Shown here: positions 30,552-39,082 of the stretch, one piece after another
How the letters are laid out: each line of letters starts with the position of its first letter
How positions within the stretch are numbered: the stretch's first letter is position 1
Assembly (NCBI GenBank): GCA_021443565.1
Contig: JABUTS010000128.1
Span: 1 to 39,082, forward strand
Direction of reading: 5' to 3'
DNA: 39,082 bases
Source of the DNA: Bacteroidales bacterium
GTDB taxonomy: Bacteria > Bacteroidota > Bacteroidia > Bacteroidales > UBA932
Program-made: the position numbers and the translations under genes
The notes under the pieces: model-generated
Databases searched by the model: none
Seen by the model: the letters and a program-made list of their open reading frames with translations, nothing else
What the model was told of the DNA's origin: nothing

Positions 30552-33004
30552 TTTGCAGGCTTGTAATATGTTTCCGCCCTGCTGGCCGGCTTTATCTCCG
30601 AGAATATTCCCGAAACGGCAGCCGGTGCGAGCGCCTTTACTCTTTCGGCGGCAGTGGTGGAAAAATCCTTGCCGTCAAGGTATCTGAGGGTTATAGCCTC
30701 CAGCCAGTATTCCGGCCTGGCCTGCAGGCTCGCAAGCATCTTGCCAATCCTTGCCTTGTAAATTTCCATCCTCTTGCCGTCAACCGAGCCTTTTGCCAAT
30801 CTTTCCATGGCCTGGCCTGCAACGGCAGCCATCTCCTCTCCAGTCAGGGCGTTCTGCTCCCCCGTGACATAGACGGACAGACGCAGCCTGTCCCCTCCGA
30901 GGTCCAGACGGCTGTCAGCCCTGGCATAAAGCGGAGACAGCTCCGCTATCTCGTCCTCCAGCGCCATGCGGCAGGCTATGCCCGCAAAAAGGTTGTCAAG
31001 AGTTGCAGGGCACGACACTTCCGCCTCAATCATGGCGGCTGCCCTGGCTCCAGGAACGGTCCTGACCGCAATCTCCAACGGTGGGCCGGCTGCTTTCACC
31101 GCGGTTTCCTTGAGCCTTGTTGCAGGATAATGGAACCTGCTCATATATAGGTTAAGTTCCTTCTGCACGTCCAGGGGCTCCATCTCTCCCGCCAGCACCA
31201 GCAGGGCCGACCCGCAGGCGAGGAAGCGCTGGTGCAGCCATGAGTCAAGCTCCCTTATGAATTCCGGAGCCACATCCACGGCATGACGGCCGCCCAGCCT
31301 GTATCTCACATCCTCTGCGTCGAGGCTGTCGCTTTCGTTCGCCACCGCTGAAAGGGCCCTCGCCACGAGGGCAAGATCCTTCCCGCCAGACGTGCCGGAA
31401 ATCCTTATGGCAGAAGGAGTTATCTCTCTCTTCATCTGGAGTCCGTTTGCCATGAAGAACCTGTCTGCCCTTGTTGCGCTCATCCCCAACATACCCATTG
31501 ACGAGAAAATCTCAGAGACCATGTCCGAAGTCACGTTCTCGGGCAGTTTCAGCATGGCGGTCCCGCCCGGGAGAGTAAAGCGGTAATGAAGCAGTCCGCC
31601 GGTATTCATCTTTCTGTATATTACCCTGAGGCCACCAGGATAGGTCAGCAGGGTTCCTCCGGAAAGGGGCTCGGACTTCATGGATGACTTTGACTTGAGA
31701 CCCTCGCCAGGAAGCGAATCGACACTGAAAGGTTTCACCTCGGGCAGAACATCCACTTCCGGAATGCAGGCATCCACGGCTTCTTTCAGCACGGAATGGT
31801 CAAAGGCCGGCTGTCCGGCGAAAAGGCAGCTCAGCTTGAGATCGTGGTCCATGGTCATGACCGCTCCCGCATAGCTGTTGAAAGACTCCAGTTTCCGGGC
31901 CGGCTCCACCTGCCTCCTCGACACCAGTGACACGCACTCAGAGCCCGTAGGGATGCCAGCCCCGTAAAGGCAGGCCGAAATGCAGAGACGGACCCATTCC
32001 TCATTGGTGCGGCCGGGATTCAGCTGCATATTCCTCTCAAAACCGGCGGTAAGCGCCGACATCACGCTCGAATACTCCTCCAGACTGAAATCGCCCGAAG
32101 ACGCATGGTCAACCTCGGCGGCAAGCACACATGCAACCTTCAGCAGGTCTTCATCGGTCGTGACTATCTCTATCGAGTGTATTTCGTCTGAAGGCCCGTC
32201 CGCGCTGGACCTGAATACCGAGCGTATGTCAGAATACCTGACTCCAGCCCTCTTCAGGGCAGCCTCCAGCCTTGATTTCATCAGTTCTCCCAACTCGAGA
32301 GCCATCTCCTCGGCAACCACCGGGATGGCGGTCTCCATGCTCTTGGCCGGGAGGCGGGGCGCCCTGAATTCCAGTCTGGCACAGGCTCTTCCGTCCCGGC
32401 TCCGTCCCGTCACATAGTTCCGTCCCGGACTTTCCTGCCATGCGTATGCTTCCCCGTTGCCTGCCGACTTGCCGGCAGGCACCATCATCGACAAAGTGTT
32501 GAGTTTGGCCGTGACGTCAGCGACGTTGAAGTCTCCTGCCATTATTATCACATTGTCAGCACTGTTCCTTTCATCAGAAGTTCTCTCGACAAGAGCCATC
32601 ATATAAAGAAGCACGGAGTCAGCAAGGGCTGGGTTATGTGCCATGGGAACATTCCGAAGGCTGATGACGAGGGCGTCACCTTCTCGCGAGACATGACCGT
32701 CGGGCCCGGGTGCAAGCCGGTTGCGTGACGGGAAATCCCCCTTGAAACGCCACACGCTATCCATCCTGAAGTCTTTCGGGAAATCGGTCGCATTGCGGCG
32801 GACGAGAGCGATGTCTGAAACGCCGAACCCCGCTGCGTTTTGGACAAGGTAATACCTTATGCCGTTCGGGAGCGTGCCTGACGAGACGGCATTGTCACGG
32901 GCTAGCGCCGGCAGATCCTGGGCACAGAGTTCCCTATCCGGGCAAAGGGCGCAGAGCAGAAGCGCGGCGCAGAGTGCCGCCAATATTTTTTTCGGGTATG
33001 GCAT
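30548..33004 (-). CDS. M16-like (pitrilysin-fold) exported protein lacking the zinc motif
   Basis: The 818-residue protein has a signal peptide (MPYPKKILAALCAALLLCAL, cut near LCAQ) and two halves with the M16 peptidase pattern. The N-terminal half starts VSSGTLPNGIRYYLVQN and the C-terminal half starts GGTLLTYPGGLRVIYRK. The HxxEH zinc motif expected about 50 residues after the first strand is absent anywhere in the chain, so it is probably not a peptidase but a non-catalytic partner or chaperone-like relative. The ATG at 33004 is chosen over a TTG at 33025 because a -7 box TAAATTTG overlaps the extension. Confidence 0.75.
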   Translation of the reverse strand: MPYPKKILAALCAALLLCALCPDRELCAQDLPALARDNAVSSGTLPNGIRYYLVQNAAGFGVSDIALVRRNATDFPKDFRMDSVWRFKGDFPSRNRLAPGPDGHVSREGDALVISLRNVPMAHNPALADSVLLYMMALVERTSDERNSADNVIIMAGDFNVADVTAKLNTLSMMVPAGKSAGNGEAYAWQESPGRNYVTGRSRDGRACARLEFRAPRLPAKSMETAIPVVAEEMALELGELMKSRLEAALKRAGVRYSDIRSVFRSSADGPSDEIHSIEIVTTDEDLLKVACVLAAEVDHASSGDFSLEEYSSVMSALTAGFERNMQLNPGRTNEEWVRLCISACLYGAGIPTGSECVSLVSRRQVEPARKLESFNSYAGAVMTMDHDLKLSCLFAGQPAFDHSVLKEAVDACIPEVDVLPEVKPFSVDSLPGEGLKSKSSMKSEPLSGGTLLTYPGGLRVIYRKMNTGGLLHYRFTLPGGTAMLKLPENVTSDMVSEIFSSMGMLGMSATRADRFFMANGLQMKREITPSAIRISGTSGGKDLALVARALSAVANESDSLDAEDVRYRLGGRHAVDVAPEFIRELDSWLHQRFLACGSALLVLAGEMEPLDVQKELNLYMSRFHYPATRLKETAVKAAGPPLEIAVRTVPGARAAAMIEAEVSCPATLDNLFAGIACRMALEDEIAELSPLYARADSRLDLGGDRLRLSVYVTGEQNALTGEEMAAVAGQAMERLAKGSVDGKRMEIYKARIGKMLASLQARPEYWLEAITLRYLDGKDFSTTAAERVKALAPAAVSGIFSEIKPASRAETYYKPAK

Positions 33005-33012
33005 AATTAATG

Positions 33013-33020
33013 CAAATTTA
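33013..33020 (-). promoter_or_regulatory. -7 box of the M16-like gene
   Basis: TAAATTTG on the minus strand matches TAnnTTTG exactly and lies nine bases before the ATG at 33004, implying a very short leader. No -33 TTTG lies at the right distance. Confidence 0.5.
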
Positions 33021-33149
33021 GTCAAACTTGTATAATTATAGCTTCGTGCAGACCACGAAACTGCCTTTTGTACGGCGGGTTTTCCCGCATGATTTCCGCC
33101 CTTCAGGGCTTTTTGACATCATTTAATCGTTCCTTAATCCAAAAATTAT

Positions 33150-33157
33150 TATTTTTG
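33150..33157 (+). promoter_or_regulatory. -7 box of the TPR gene
   Basis: TATTTTTG matches TAnnTTTG exactly. Transcription from it would begin at about 33163, just before a hairpin GGGGC (33165-33169) / GCCCC (33177-33181) that would sit at the very 5' end of the mRNA. No clear -33 box is seen. Confidence 0.55.
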
Positions 33158-33218
33158 CAAAGATGGGGCCTGCGAAGCCCCCGCAGACGGAAAAAACAAA
33201 CTTTATATCAAATAACAC

Positions 33219-34151
33219 ATGAAGAAATTGATTCTCATCGCAGCAGCCCTCGTTTTCGGCGCTGGCGCAGCCTCGGCTCAGGACATGGCCCAGGCTACAG
33301 AAACTTTCAACAAGGGCGTTGAGGCCCTCCAGATCGGCAACAACTCAGGCGCAGTCACAGCTTTCAAGCAGGCCCTCACCATTGCACAGGCCTGCGGTGA
33401 TGAAGGTGCGGATATCGTGAACGACTGCAAGACCTATATTCCTCAGCTCATCCTTGCAACAGGTCAGGACCTCATCAAGGCCGGCAAGTACGAAGAGTCT
33501 GTGGCTAAACTTCAGGAAGCTGCAGCGGCAGCCAAGGAGTACGGCAACGCTGAAATAGAGGAGAAGGCTCTCGACATGATTCCTCAGGCTTACATGCAGG
33601 CTGCCAACGGCCTTCTCAAGGCAGGCAACGTGGAAGGCGGCATCGCACAGCTCCAGAAGGTTGTGGCGGCAGACACCACCAACGGCAAGGCTTTCCTCAT
33701 GCTCGGCCAGGTATACAGCAAGATCAACAAGAAAGAGGAAGCCGTAGCCGCTCTTGAATCGGCAGCCAAATTCGGTCAGGAAAGTGCAGCCAACTCACAG
33801 CTTGCAAACATCTACCTCAAGGAATCACAGGGCCTCCTCAAGACTTCCGTGAAGGATGCTCTCGAGACCGCCCTCAAGTCTGCATCTTACAAGGAGACTC
33901 CTTCGGCATACCAGATTGCCGGCAACGCAGCTTACAAACTCAACCAGTTTGCGGACGCGGCAAACTATTTTGAGAAGCAGGTTGAACTTGCGCCTACCGC
34001 AAGCTCTGTTCCTAATACCATCAACACCATCGCCACCTGCTACGAGAAGCTGGGCAACAAGGAAAAGGCCATCGAGTTCTTCACCAAGATTGAGAACGAC
34101 CCTCAGAAGGGAGAATATGCAAAGGGCCGCATCGCAGAGCTTAAGAAGTAA
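33219..34151 (+). CDS. Exported TPR-repeat protein
   Basis: The 310-residue protein has a signal peptide ending ASAQ (residue 21) and then TPR helices. Clear repeats are TFNKGVEALQIGNNSGAVTAF, YIPQLILATGQDLIKAGKYEESVAKL, KAFLMLGQVYSKINKKEEAVAAL and TIATCYEKLGNKEKAIEFF. It should be a periplasmic or surface protein-protein interaction scaffold. The partner is unknown. The U32 gene begins nine bases after it, so they are probably cotranscribed. Confidence 0.78.
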   Translation: MKKLILIAAALVFGAGAASAQDMAQATETFNKGVEALQIGNNSGAVTAFKQALTIAQACGDEGADIVNDCKTYIPQLILATGQDLIKAGKYEESVAKLQEAAAAAKEYGNAEIEEKALDMIPQAYMQAANGLLKAGNVEGGIAQLQKVVAADTTNGKAFLMLGQVYSKINKKEEAVAALESAAKFGQESAANSQLANIYLKESQGLLKTSVKDALETALKSASYKETPSAYQIAGNAAYKLNQFADAANYFEKQVELAPTASSVPNTINTIATCYEKLGNKEKAIEFFTKIENDPQKGEYAKGRIAELKK

Positions 34152-34160
34152 TTCGGCCGC

Positions 34161-36041
34161 ATGAGGCAGCTGGAGCTCCTCGCACCGGCGAGAAACAAGG
34201 ATATCGGCATCGCAGCAATAGACTGCGGTGCCGATGCCGTGTATATGGCAGGCCCGTCCTTCGGAGCACGCCAGGCCGCCGGCAACAGCATTGAGGACAT
34301 CAGGGAGCTTTGCAGCCATGCCCACCGGTTCGGCGCAAGGATATTCATCACCGTCAACACCATAGTCTACGACAGCGAGCTGGGCTCCGTATGGGAGTTG
34401 ATGAAGCAGGTGCAGGATGCGGGCGCGGACGCCCTGATAGTTCAGGATCTCGGTGTGATGAAGATGGCCAGCCGAGGATATGGGGGCGAGCCGGGGCTGG
34501 ACATACCGATCCACGCTTCCACCCAATGTTCCGTACGCGACAGCGAAAGGGCCCTATGGTTCAAGAGTCTCGGCTGCTCGAGGATAGTGCTCGAGAGAGA
34601 GATGAGCCTCGGCAGGATACGGGAAATTTCCACTGCCTTCGGCTCGGAAATCGAGTTCTTCGTGCACGGAGCGCTCTGCGTGTGCTACAGCGGGGAATGT
34701 TACCTTTCGGAACACATAGCCGGCAGAAGCGCGAACAGAGGCGCATGCGTACAGGCCTGCAGGTCCAAATATGACCTTGTGGACGGAGAGGGGAAGGTTC
34801 TCGCACGGAACAAGTCCCTGCTGTCCCTGAAAGACTACAGGCTGCTGGACAGGCTGGAAGACCTCGCCGATGCGGGTGTTTCTTCCTTCAAGATCGAGGG
34901 CAGGCTGAAGAACATGTCCTACGTCCGCAACGTCGTGAGAGAATACGCCCTCGCCCTCGACGGACTCGTGGCAAAGCATCCGGACAGATACTGCAGGGCG
35001 GCCTTCGGAAAGGTTTCCAAAGGCTTCACCCCTCAGGCGGACAAAACCTTCAACCGCGGATATACCTCTTTGTACATTGACGGTTCAAGAGGGCGCTGGG
35101 CGAGCCTTGAAGCGGCGAAATCCATGGGAGAGGAAGTCGGAACAATAGCCTCGGTGTCAAGGGACGGGCGCAGCCTGGTGCTCAGGTTGGCAAAAGGTGT
35201 GGGCCTTGCCAACGGTGACGGTTTTTCCTTCGTGGACAGGAGCGGCGAGGTCGTGGGATTCAGAGGAGACGTCTGTAGCGGAGCGAGGATAAATACGGGC
35301 AGGGCAATCAAGGGCGCTGAGCCCGGACTTACGGTTTTCCGCAACCTTGACGCCACTTTCGAAAAAGAGCTGGACAGGCAGACATGCATCAGGGAAATCT
35401 CCGTTTCCCTGGAGGCGGGGATAAGCTATGACGGAGAATACTTCAGGTTGGAAGTATCCGCCCTCAGCGAGGACGGACGCCGCTGCAGCGCTTCCGCAAG
35501 CACCTCCGACAAGGCAGACAACAAAGAAAGAAGCCTGAAAACCATAATGGACCAGCTTTCCAAGGGCAGCGGCATCTACCGATTCAACTTTTCCACGCCT
35601 GTCGCAGGAACAGACGGCCCTTTGCCTTTTTTTACCGCCTCCTGCCTCAACTCTCTCAGGAGGGAACTTGCGGAGCAACTGGACAGGATGGGCTGCAACT
35701 CCCGCCCCATTGCAACCAAAGGGCGCTGGGAGCCCTCCGGACATGTGGGCCCGGAAGGAAGCCGGGACAAGGCGCTTTTCAATGAAAACATTGCAAACGC
35801 CCTTGCTGAAGAGGTATGCCGCGAAGGCGGAGCCTCTTCAAGCGAGCCGGCTTACGAACTTACCCACCAGAGCGGAGCCGTCCTGATGCGCAGCCGTTAC
35901 TGCATAAGATACGAACTAGGTCTCTGCCCGGTCAGACAGGGCGCCCGGAAGACCGGAGCGCTATTCCTGATGAACAACGGCAGGCGGCTGGCTCTGGATT
36001 TCGACTGCTCATCCTGCGAGATGTTGGTCAGGAAGGCCTGA
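34161..36041 (+). CDS. U32 family protein (RlhA-like, 23S rRNA hydroxylation family)
   Basis: The 626-residue protein starts LELLAPARNKDIGIAAIDCGADAVYMAG and has the U32 hallmark FFVHGALCVCYSGECYLSEHIAGRSANRGACVQACR with conserved cysteines, followed by FKIEGRLKNMSYV and a DUF3656-type C-terminal region. RlhA of this family makes 5-hydroxycytidine in 23S rRNA, and other members act in prephenate-linked RNA hydroxylation. The peptidase label is historical. Which RNA it modifies here is not readable. The last segment (LGLCPVRQG, ALDFDCSSCEM) holds more cysteines. Confidence 0.8.
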   Translation: MRQLELLAPARNKDIGIAAIDCGADAVYMAGPSFGARQAAGNSIEDIRELCSHAHRFGARIFITVNTIVYDSELGSVWELMKQVQDAGADALIVQDLGVMKMASRGYGGEPGLDIPIHASTQCSVRDSERALWFKSLGCSRIVLEREMSLGRIREISTAFGSEIEFFVHGALCVCYSGECYLSEHIAGRSANRGACVQACRSKYDLVDGEGKVLARNKSLLSLKDYRLLDRLEDLADAGVSSFKIEGRLKNMSYVRNVVREYALALDGLVAKHPDRYCRAAFGKVSKGFTPQADKTFNRGYTSLYIDGSRGRWASLEAAKSMGEEVGTIASVSRDGRSLVLRLAKGVGLANGDGFSFVDRSGEVVGFRGDVCSGARINTGRAIKGAEPGLTVFRNLDATFEKELDRQTCIREISVSLEAGISYDGEYFRLEVSALSEDGRRCSASASTSDKADNKERSLKTIMDQLSKGSGIYRFNFSTPVAGTDGPLPFFTASCLNSLRRELAEQLDRMGCNSRPIATKGRWEPSGHVGPEGSRDKALFNENIANALAEEVCREGGASSSEPAYELTHQSGAVLMRSRYCIRYELGLCPVRQGARKTGALFLMNNGRRLALDFDCSSCEMLVRKA

Positions 36042-36053
36042 CAAGGGGGGCGC

Positions 36054-37322
36054 CTATTTCTCTTCAAATTCGAAAACCAATTCCACCGTGCCAAAAGAGA
36101 CCGGCTCATCTCTTTTCGCTTCGAAGTATCTGGAACTCAAGCTTCCTCTCCATATAATATCATCACGGGCATTTATTGGTAAGTTAACGCTGAAGCCGTA
36201 GGACTTGGACTGCACCATAACCTTGCCTTCGCAGGTCCAGCTCGACCTTGTTCCTCCGTCGTCCTCTACGATCATGAACGCGCATGACTCCAGCTGATCT
36301 GTCCAGTCCGATACCAGAAGCACGTTGCACTCTATGGGTTCGCCCAGCATCTTTCTCCTCGCCACCACCATGAAATCGGTTATCTGCGGGTTATAAAGTT
36401 TCAGTTCTGCCTCAGTCGAGGCTCTGAACGACTCCATGGCTCCAATTTTCACAAAATACTCAGATGCCCCGCAGAACCAGGTGTCGCCGTGTTCCTTCAT
36501 GGTCAGGCTCTTGAGAACCAGGCTGCGCAGAGGGGCTGAACCGTCCCCTCCGGCCCTGGTGACGGCCGCCCCCCCGGCCTTGGCAACTGCCTGCCCGTCT
36601 GCGTTCTCGGAAGCGGGACTGCCAATGGTCAGGAGACCTCCCTCACCCATCCATTCGGGATTATCCCTGCGTATGGTCTGCAGGGTCCTGAATGCACTGT
36701 CGTCATTGCTGTTTATCACCCACACAGGGTGTTGGGCGGCATATTTTTCGTCAACTTCCACTTCCTCCATTCCCCCTTCTCCAAGGCGGAAGCCCGTATT
36801 GACCAGGGAGCCGTCCGCGGGGTCCCAGGTGATGGTCGGCATCTCCGCTCCGTCCCAGTTTCCAGATTCGGGCCAGTAAATCTGGAGGCCGGAAGATGAG
36901 AGGGCCTCAAGGTATTTCTCGCAGGTCATTCCTCCGACAGCCTTGGTGGCAGTGCTCATGTTCAGGTCAAGATACTCCTTCAGCAGGTCGCGTATCGGAC
37001 GGGTATAACTGTGCCCTCCGTCTGCCAGAGGGGCGCGCGTGACCGCCTCGCCCACCCCCGAGCCGGGCGCCTCGAGCAGGTCTGTCAACATATACTCCTC
37101 GTCATAACCGTTGGACGAACTGGAACTCACCGCGTCATGAACCTCCTGCAGCTGCTCGTCACCGAGCGGCAGTTTCGAAAGCACGCGCGCAACATCTTCA
37201 AGACTCAGCACAACATCTTCCGCATCTTCCGGATCGGGGAACTGGCGCAAGTCCACAAATTCGCAGGAACATGTCGCGGCAAAACACAGGACCGCGACGG
37301 AAACAAGTTTCACTTTGCTCAT
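36054..37322 (-). CDS. Lipoprotein of unknown function
   Basis: The 422-residue protein has a signal peptide with Cys18 or Cys20 as lipid site (FAATCSC). The N-terminal third is acidic and low complexity, with a Ser stretch and two VTRA motifs (about residues 93 and 246). A Trp-rich C-terminal region (about 270-422) contains DTWFCGASEYFVKIG, MESFRASTEAELKLY, LLVSDWTDQLESCAFM and VEDDGGTRSSW, which I recall from a conserved but unnamed Bacteroidales family. The start at 37322 was chosen because the 70 codons upstream lack coding character and overlap prmC's 3' end. Function unknown. Confidence 0.62.
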   Translation of the reverse strand: MSKVKLVSVAVLCFAATCSCEFVDLRQFPDPEDAEDVVLSLEDVARVLSKLPLGDEQLQEVHDAVSSSSSNGYDEEYMLTDLLEAPGSGVGEAVTRAPLADGGHSYTRPIRDLLKEYLDLNMSTATKAVGGMTCEKYLEALSSSGLQIYWPESGNWDGAEMPTITWDPADGSLVNTGFRLGEGGMEEVEVDEKYAAQHPVWVINSNDDSAFRTLQTIRRDNPEWMGEGGLLTIGSPASENADGQAVAKAGGAAVTRAGGDGSAPLRSLVLKSLTMKEHGDTWFCGASEYFVKIGAMESFRASTEAELKLYNPQITDFMVVARRKMLGEPIECNVLLVSDWTDQLESCAFMIVEDDGGTRSSWTCEGKVMVQSKSYGFSVNLPINARDDIIWRGSLSSRYFEAKRDEPVSFGTVELVFEFEEK

Positions 37323-37410
37323 AATGAAAGTTTTTGTTGCAAAGTGACGGAATTGCTTCCGTTTACGGAAAATGAAAACGGATAAATTTGAAAAAAGGGC
37401 ATACAGAGCT

Positions 37411-38277
37411 CTACAACTGGGACTTTTCTGCTCTGACAAAGCGATCTTTGCTGCAAAGATCAGGTAAAACGGAGACGGATCCGAGCCCCGCCGACCTGAA
37501 CAGCGCTGCAGTTTCCTCCCCGAAAGCCTCATTTATCTCCACTATGCAGCAGCCTCCCGGCACAAGCAGTTTCGCTGCAGCCTCCGCTATCGCCCTGTAG
37601 AAGACGAGGGGATCGCTGTCGGCGACAAAGAGGGCAAGCGAGGGTTCATGTTCAAGCACGTTCGGGGCCATCGAGGCCTTCTCGCTCTCGCGCACATAAG
37701 GAGGATTGGAAAGCAGCAGCTCGCAGGGACCGAGACTTTCGAGGCTCTCCACGTCAAGCACGTCCTTCATGACGAAGCCGGGGGCGTTGGGAAGCCTGAA
37801 GGGTTGGGAAGCGGCGGTTCCGAGCGCTGCGGGGGAAATGTCCACACCAGTCACCCTCGCGTAAGGATGGCGCGAAGCGACAGTCCATGCAATGCAGCCG
37901 CTGCCGGTGCAGAGGTCATGCACACGTGAATGTTCCCGCCCTTCGAGAAATTCCGAGGCGAGCTTGCAGAGCATTTCGGTTTCCTGCCTCGGGATGAGCA
38001 CCGAAGGGTTCACGTTGAACTCGCTGCCACAGAATTGCGCCTTGCCGAGTATGTACTGCACGGGCTCGTTGGCGAGCAGGCGGTCCACCGCGTCTTCCAG
38101 CACTGGCAGCAAGGTCTCCGGCACTTCCCTGAGCGGGTCGAGGATATGGGCGAAGCGGTCTGCGCCAAGCAGTTTCTCGCAGAGAAGGGCCGTAATGGAA
38201 GAAGCCTCGCCTTTACCGAAGGAAGCGGCAAGGCTTTCATTGGTCTGCCTGATGAAGTCTGCGAGCAGCATGGGCAT
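37411..38277 (-). CDS. prmC: Peptide chain release factor N5-glutamine methyltransferase
   Basis: PrmC methylates the glutamine of the GGQ motif in release factors with S-adenosylmethionine. The 288-residue protein has the N-terminal helical domain, the QYILGKAQFCGSEF region, IPRQETEM, the SAM loop DLCTGSGCIAW and the catalytic motif SNPPYV. It lies 10 bases after ddl. Confidence 0.94.
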   Translation of the reverse strand: MPMLLADFIRQTNESLAASFGKGEASSITALLCEKLLGADRFAHILDPLREVPETLLPVLEDAVDRLLANEPVQYILGKAQFCGSEFNVNPSVLIPRQETEMLCKLASEFLEGREHSRVHDLCTGSGCIAWTVASRHPYARVTGVDISPAALGTAASQPFRLPNAPGFVMKDVLDVESLESLGPCELLLSNPPYVRESEKASMAPNVLEHEPSLALFVADSDPLVFYRAIAEAAAKLLVPGGCCIVEINEAFGEETAALFRSAGLGSVSVLPDLCSKDRFVRAEKSQL

Positions 38278-38287
38278 CAGCGGGACT

Positions 38288-39082
38288 CTAAGAATTTTCT
38301 ATGATGGAAGAGAGGAACTCCGTAATGTCTATGCCGGCCTGCTTCACCATCTGAGGCACGAGAGACGCGGAGGTCATGCCGGGTATAGTGTTGATCTCGA
38401 GGAAATATAGCCCCTCGTCAGATAGTATGTAGTCTATCCTCACTACTCCGGAGCAGTCAAGGCGGCTGTATATTTTTCTGGAGGTTTCCTGAATGAGTTC
38501 CCTTTCCTCGTCGGTGATGCGTGCGGGACAGATTTCCTTGCTCTTGCCGTTATATTTCGCATCGTAGTCGAAGAACTCGTTTTCCGAAACTATCTCTATC
38601 ACGGGCAGAGCAACCGTTTCTCTGCCGTTGAAGTAGACCGCGTCCTGAAGCTCGCGTCCATTCACAGCCTCCTCAATGAGCATGGTCTTGCCCTCCGAAA
38701 AGGCGAGGGCTATGGCGCTTTCGAAATCCTCGATTTTCTTCACCTTGGTCACGCCGAAACTGGAGCCGCTGTCGGTAGGTTTCACGAACACGGGAAGCCC
38801 CAGTTTCTCCACAACCTTGGCGGGAAGGTCGGGAGTGAGTTCGTTCTTCCTCACGAAAATGTCCCTTGCCACCTTCACGAAATCCACGTCGTGGAGGTAG
38901 CTCTTGCATGAGAACTTGTCGAAGGTAATAGCCGAAACGAAGGAACTGCAGCTGCTGAAAGGTATGCCCAGCATCTCGAGATAGCCCTGCATCAGGCCGT
39001 TCTCACCGGGGGTGCCATGCTGCATGATGAAAGCGTAGTCGAACCTGACCTTCGAACCGTCGGGAAGGATGACGCTGAAATC
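38288..39082 (-). CDS. ddl: D-alanine--D-alanine ligase, C-terminal part (runs off the window)
   Basis: Ddl joins two D-alanines with ATP for peptidoglycan precursors. The reading frame is open to the window edge (it begins DFSVILPDGSKVRFDYAF), so the N-terminus lies beyond 39082. ATP-grasp motifs seen are HGTPGENG, VKPTDSGSSFGVTKV, IEEAVNGREL and the metal-binding LEINTIPGMTSASLVPQM. The SPSFG-like serine loop fits a standard D-Ala-D-Ala ligase. Confidence 0.94.
   Translation of the reverse strand, partial: DFSVILPDGSKVRFDYAFIMQHGTPGENGLMQGYLEMLGIPFSSCSSFVSAITFDKFSCKSYLHDVDFVKVARDIFVRKNELTPDLPAKVVEKLGLPVFVKPTDSGSSFGVTKVKKIEDFESAIALAFSEGKTMLIEEAVNGRELQDAVYFNGRETVALPVIEIVSENEFFDYDAKYNGKSKEICPARITDEERELIQETSRKIYSRLDCSGVVRIDYILSDEGLYFLEINTIPGMTSASLVPQMVKQAGIDITEFLSSIIENS

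Noticed and set aside
37383-37390. TAAATTTG on the plus strand as a promoter into prmC
   Set aside because: It would transcribe antisense to prmC, and there is no plus-strand gene or -33 box to support it.

Overview
The window is a gene-dense piece of a Bacteroidota genome, most likely order Bacteroidales. This rests on promoter boxes of the Bacteroidetes type (TTTG, about 19 bases, TAnnTTTG), on protein families largely restricted to that group (Mfa/fimbrillin-like, DUF4493, PCMD, DUF3109, Tat-exported Gfo/Idh/MocA enzymes, SdhC of the b558 type), and on weak use of Shine-Dalgarno sites. The genus cannot be fixed from sequence reading alone. No tRNA, rRNA, CRISPR array, insertion sequence or phage gene was seen, and no gene-free stretch exceeds 300 bases.

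Layout. 1-223: the first 17 codons of rplC (ribosomal protein L3) leave the window on the minus strand from a good promoter. 251-874: a divergent O6-alkylguanine-DNA alkyltransferase-like gene. 966-9794 (+): a seven-gene surface cluster made of a fimbrillin-like lipoprotein, two DUF4493 lipoproteins, a DUF4493-PCMD lipoprotein, two related outer-membrane beta-barrels and a second PCMD lipoprotein, closed by a terminator at 9820-9852. 9938-13705 (+): a Tat-exported Gfo/Idh/MocA oxidoreductase paired with a HEAT-DUF1080 protein, a pairing that suggests 3-keto-glycoside chemistry in the periplasm. A bidirectional terminator (13772-13800) separates this from the convergent his operon.

13801-20776 (-): a complete histidine operon hisG-D-C-B-H-A-F-IE with 4-base overlaps or gaps of 2-3 bases. 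It is preceded by a transcription attenuator: a 19-residue leader peptide with five consecutive His codons, an antiterminator that overlaps the leader stop codon, and an intrinsic terminator. This is the best-supported regulatory finding of the window. 20996-25961 (-): a GH20 beta-hexosaminidase, an sdhC with no sdhA or sdhB beside it, a small membrane protein, a second Gfo/Idh/MocA lipoprotein and a short ApbE-like protein.

26069-27358 (+): pyrH and frr. 27345-33004 (-): hemW, a coiled-coil membrane protein, a small membrane protein, a DUF3109 cysteine-rich protein and a M16-like protein without its zinc motif. 33219-36041 (+): a periplasmic TPR protein and a U32 (RlhA-like) protein. 36054-39082 (-): a lipoprotein of unknown function, prmC, and ddl running off the window edge.

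The candidate for an undescribed system is the 966-9794 surface cluster. Its first four lipoproteins all carry a Thr-Arg/Lys dipeptide some 26-33 residues after the lipid-anchored Cys, as in proteolytically matured type V pilins. Two PCMD proteins flank two related barrels. This reading is an inference.
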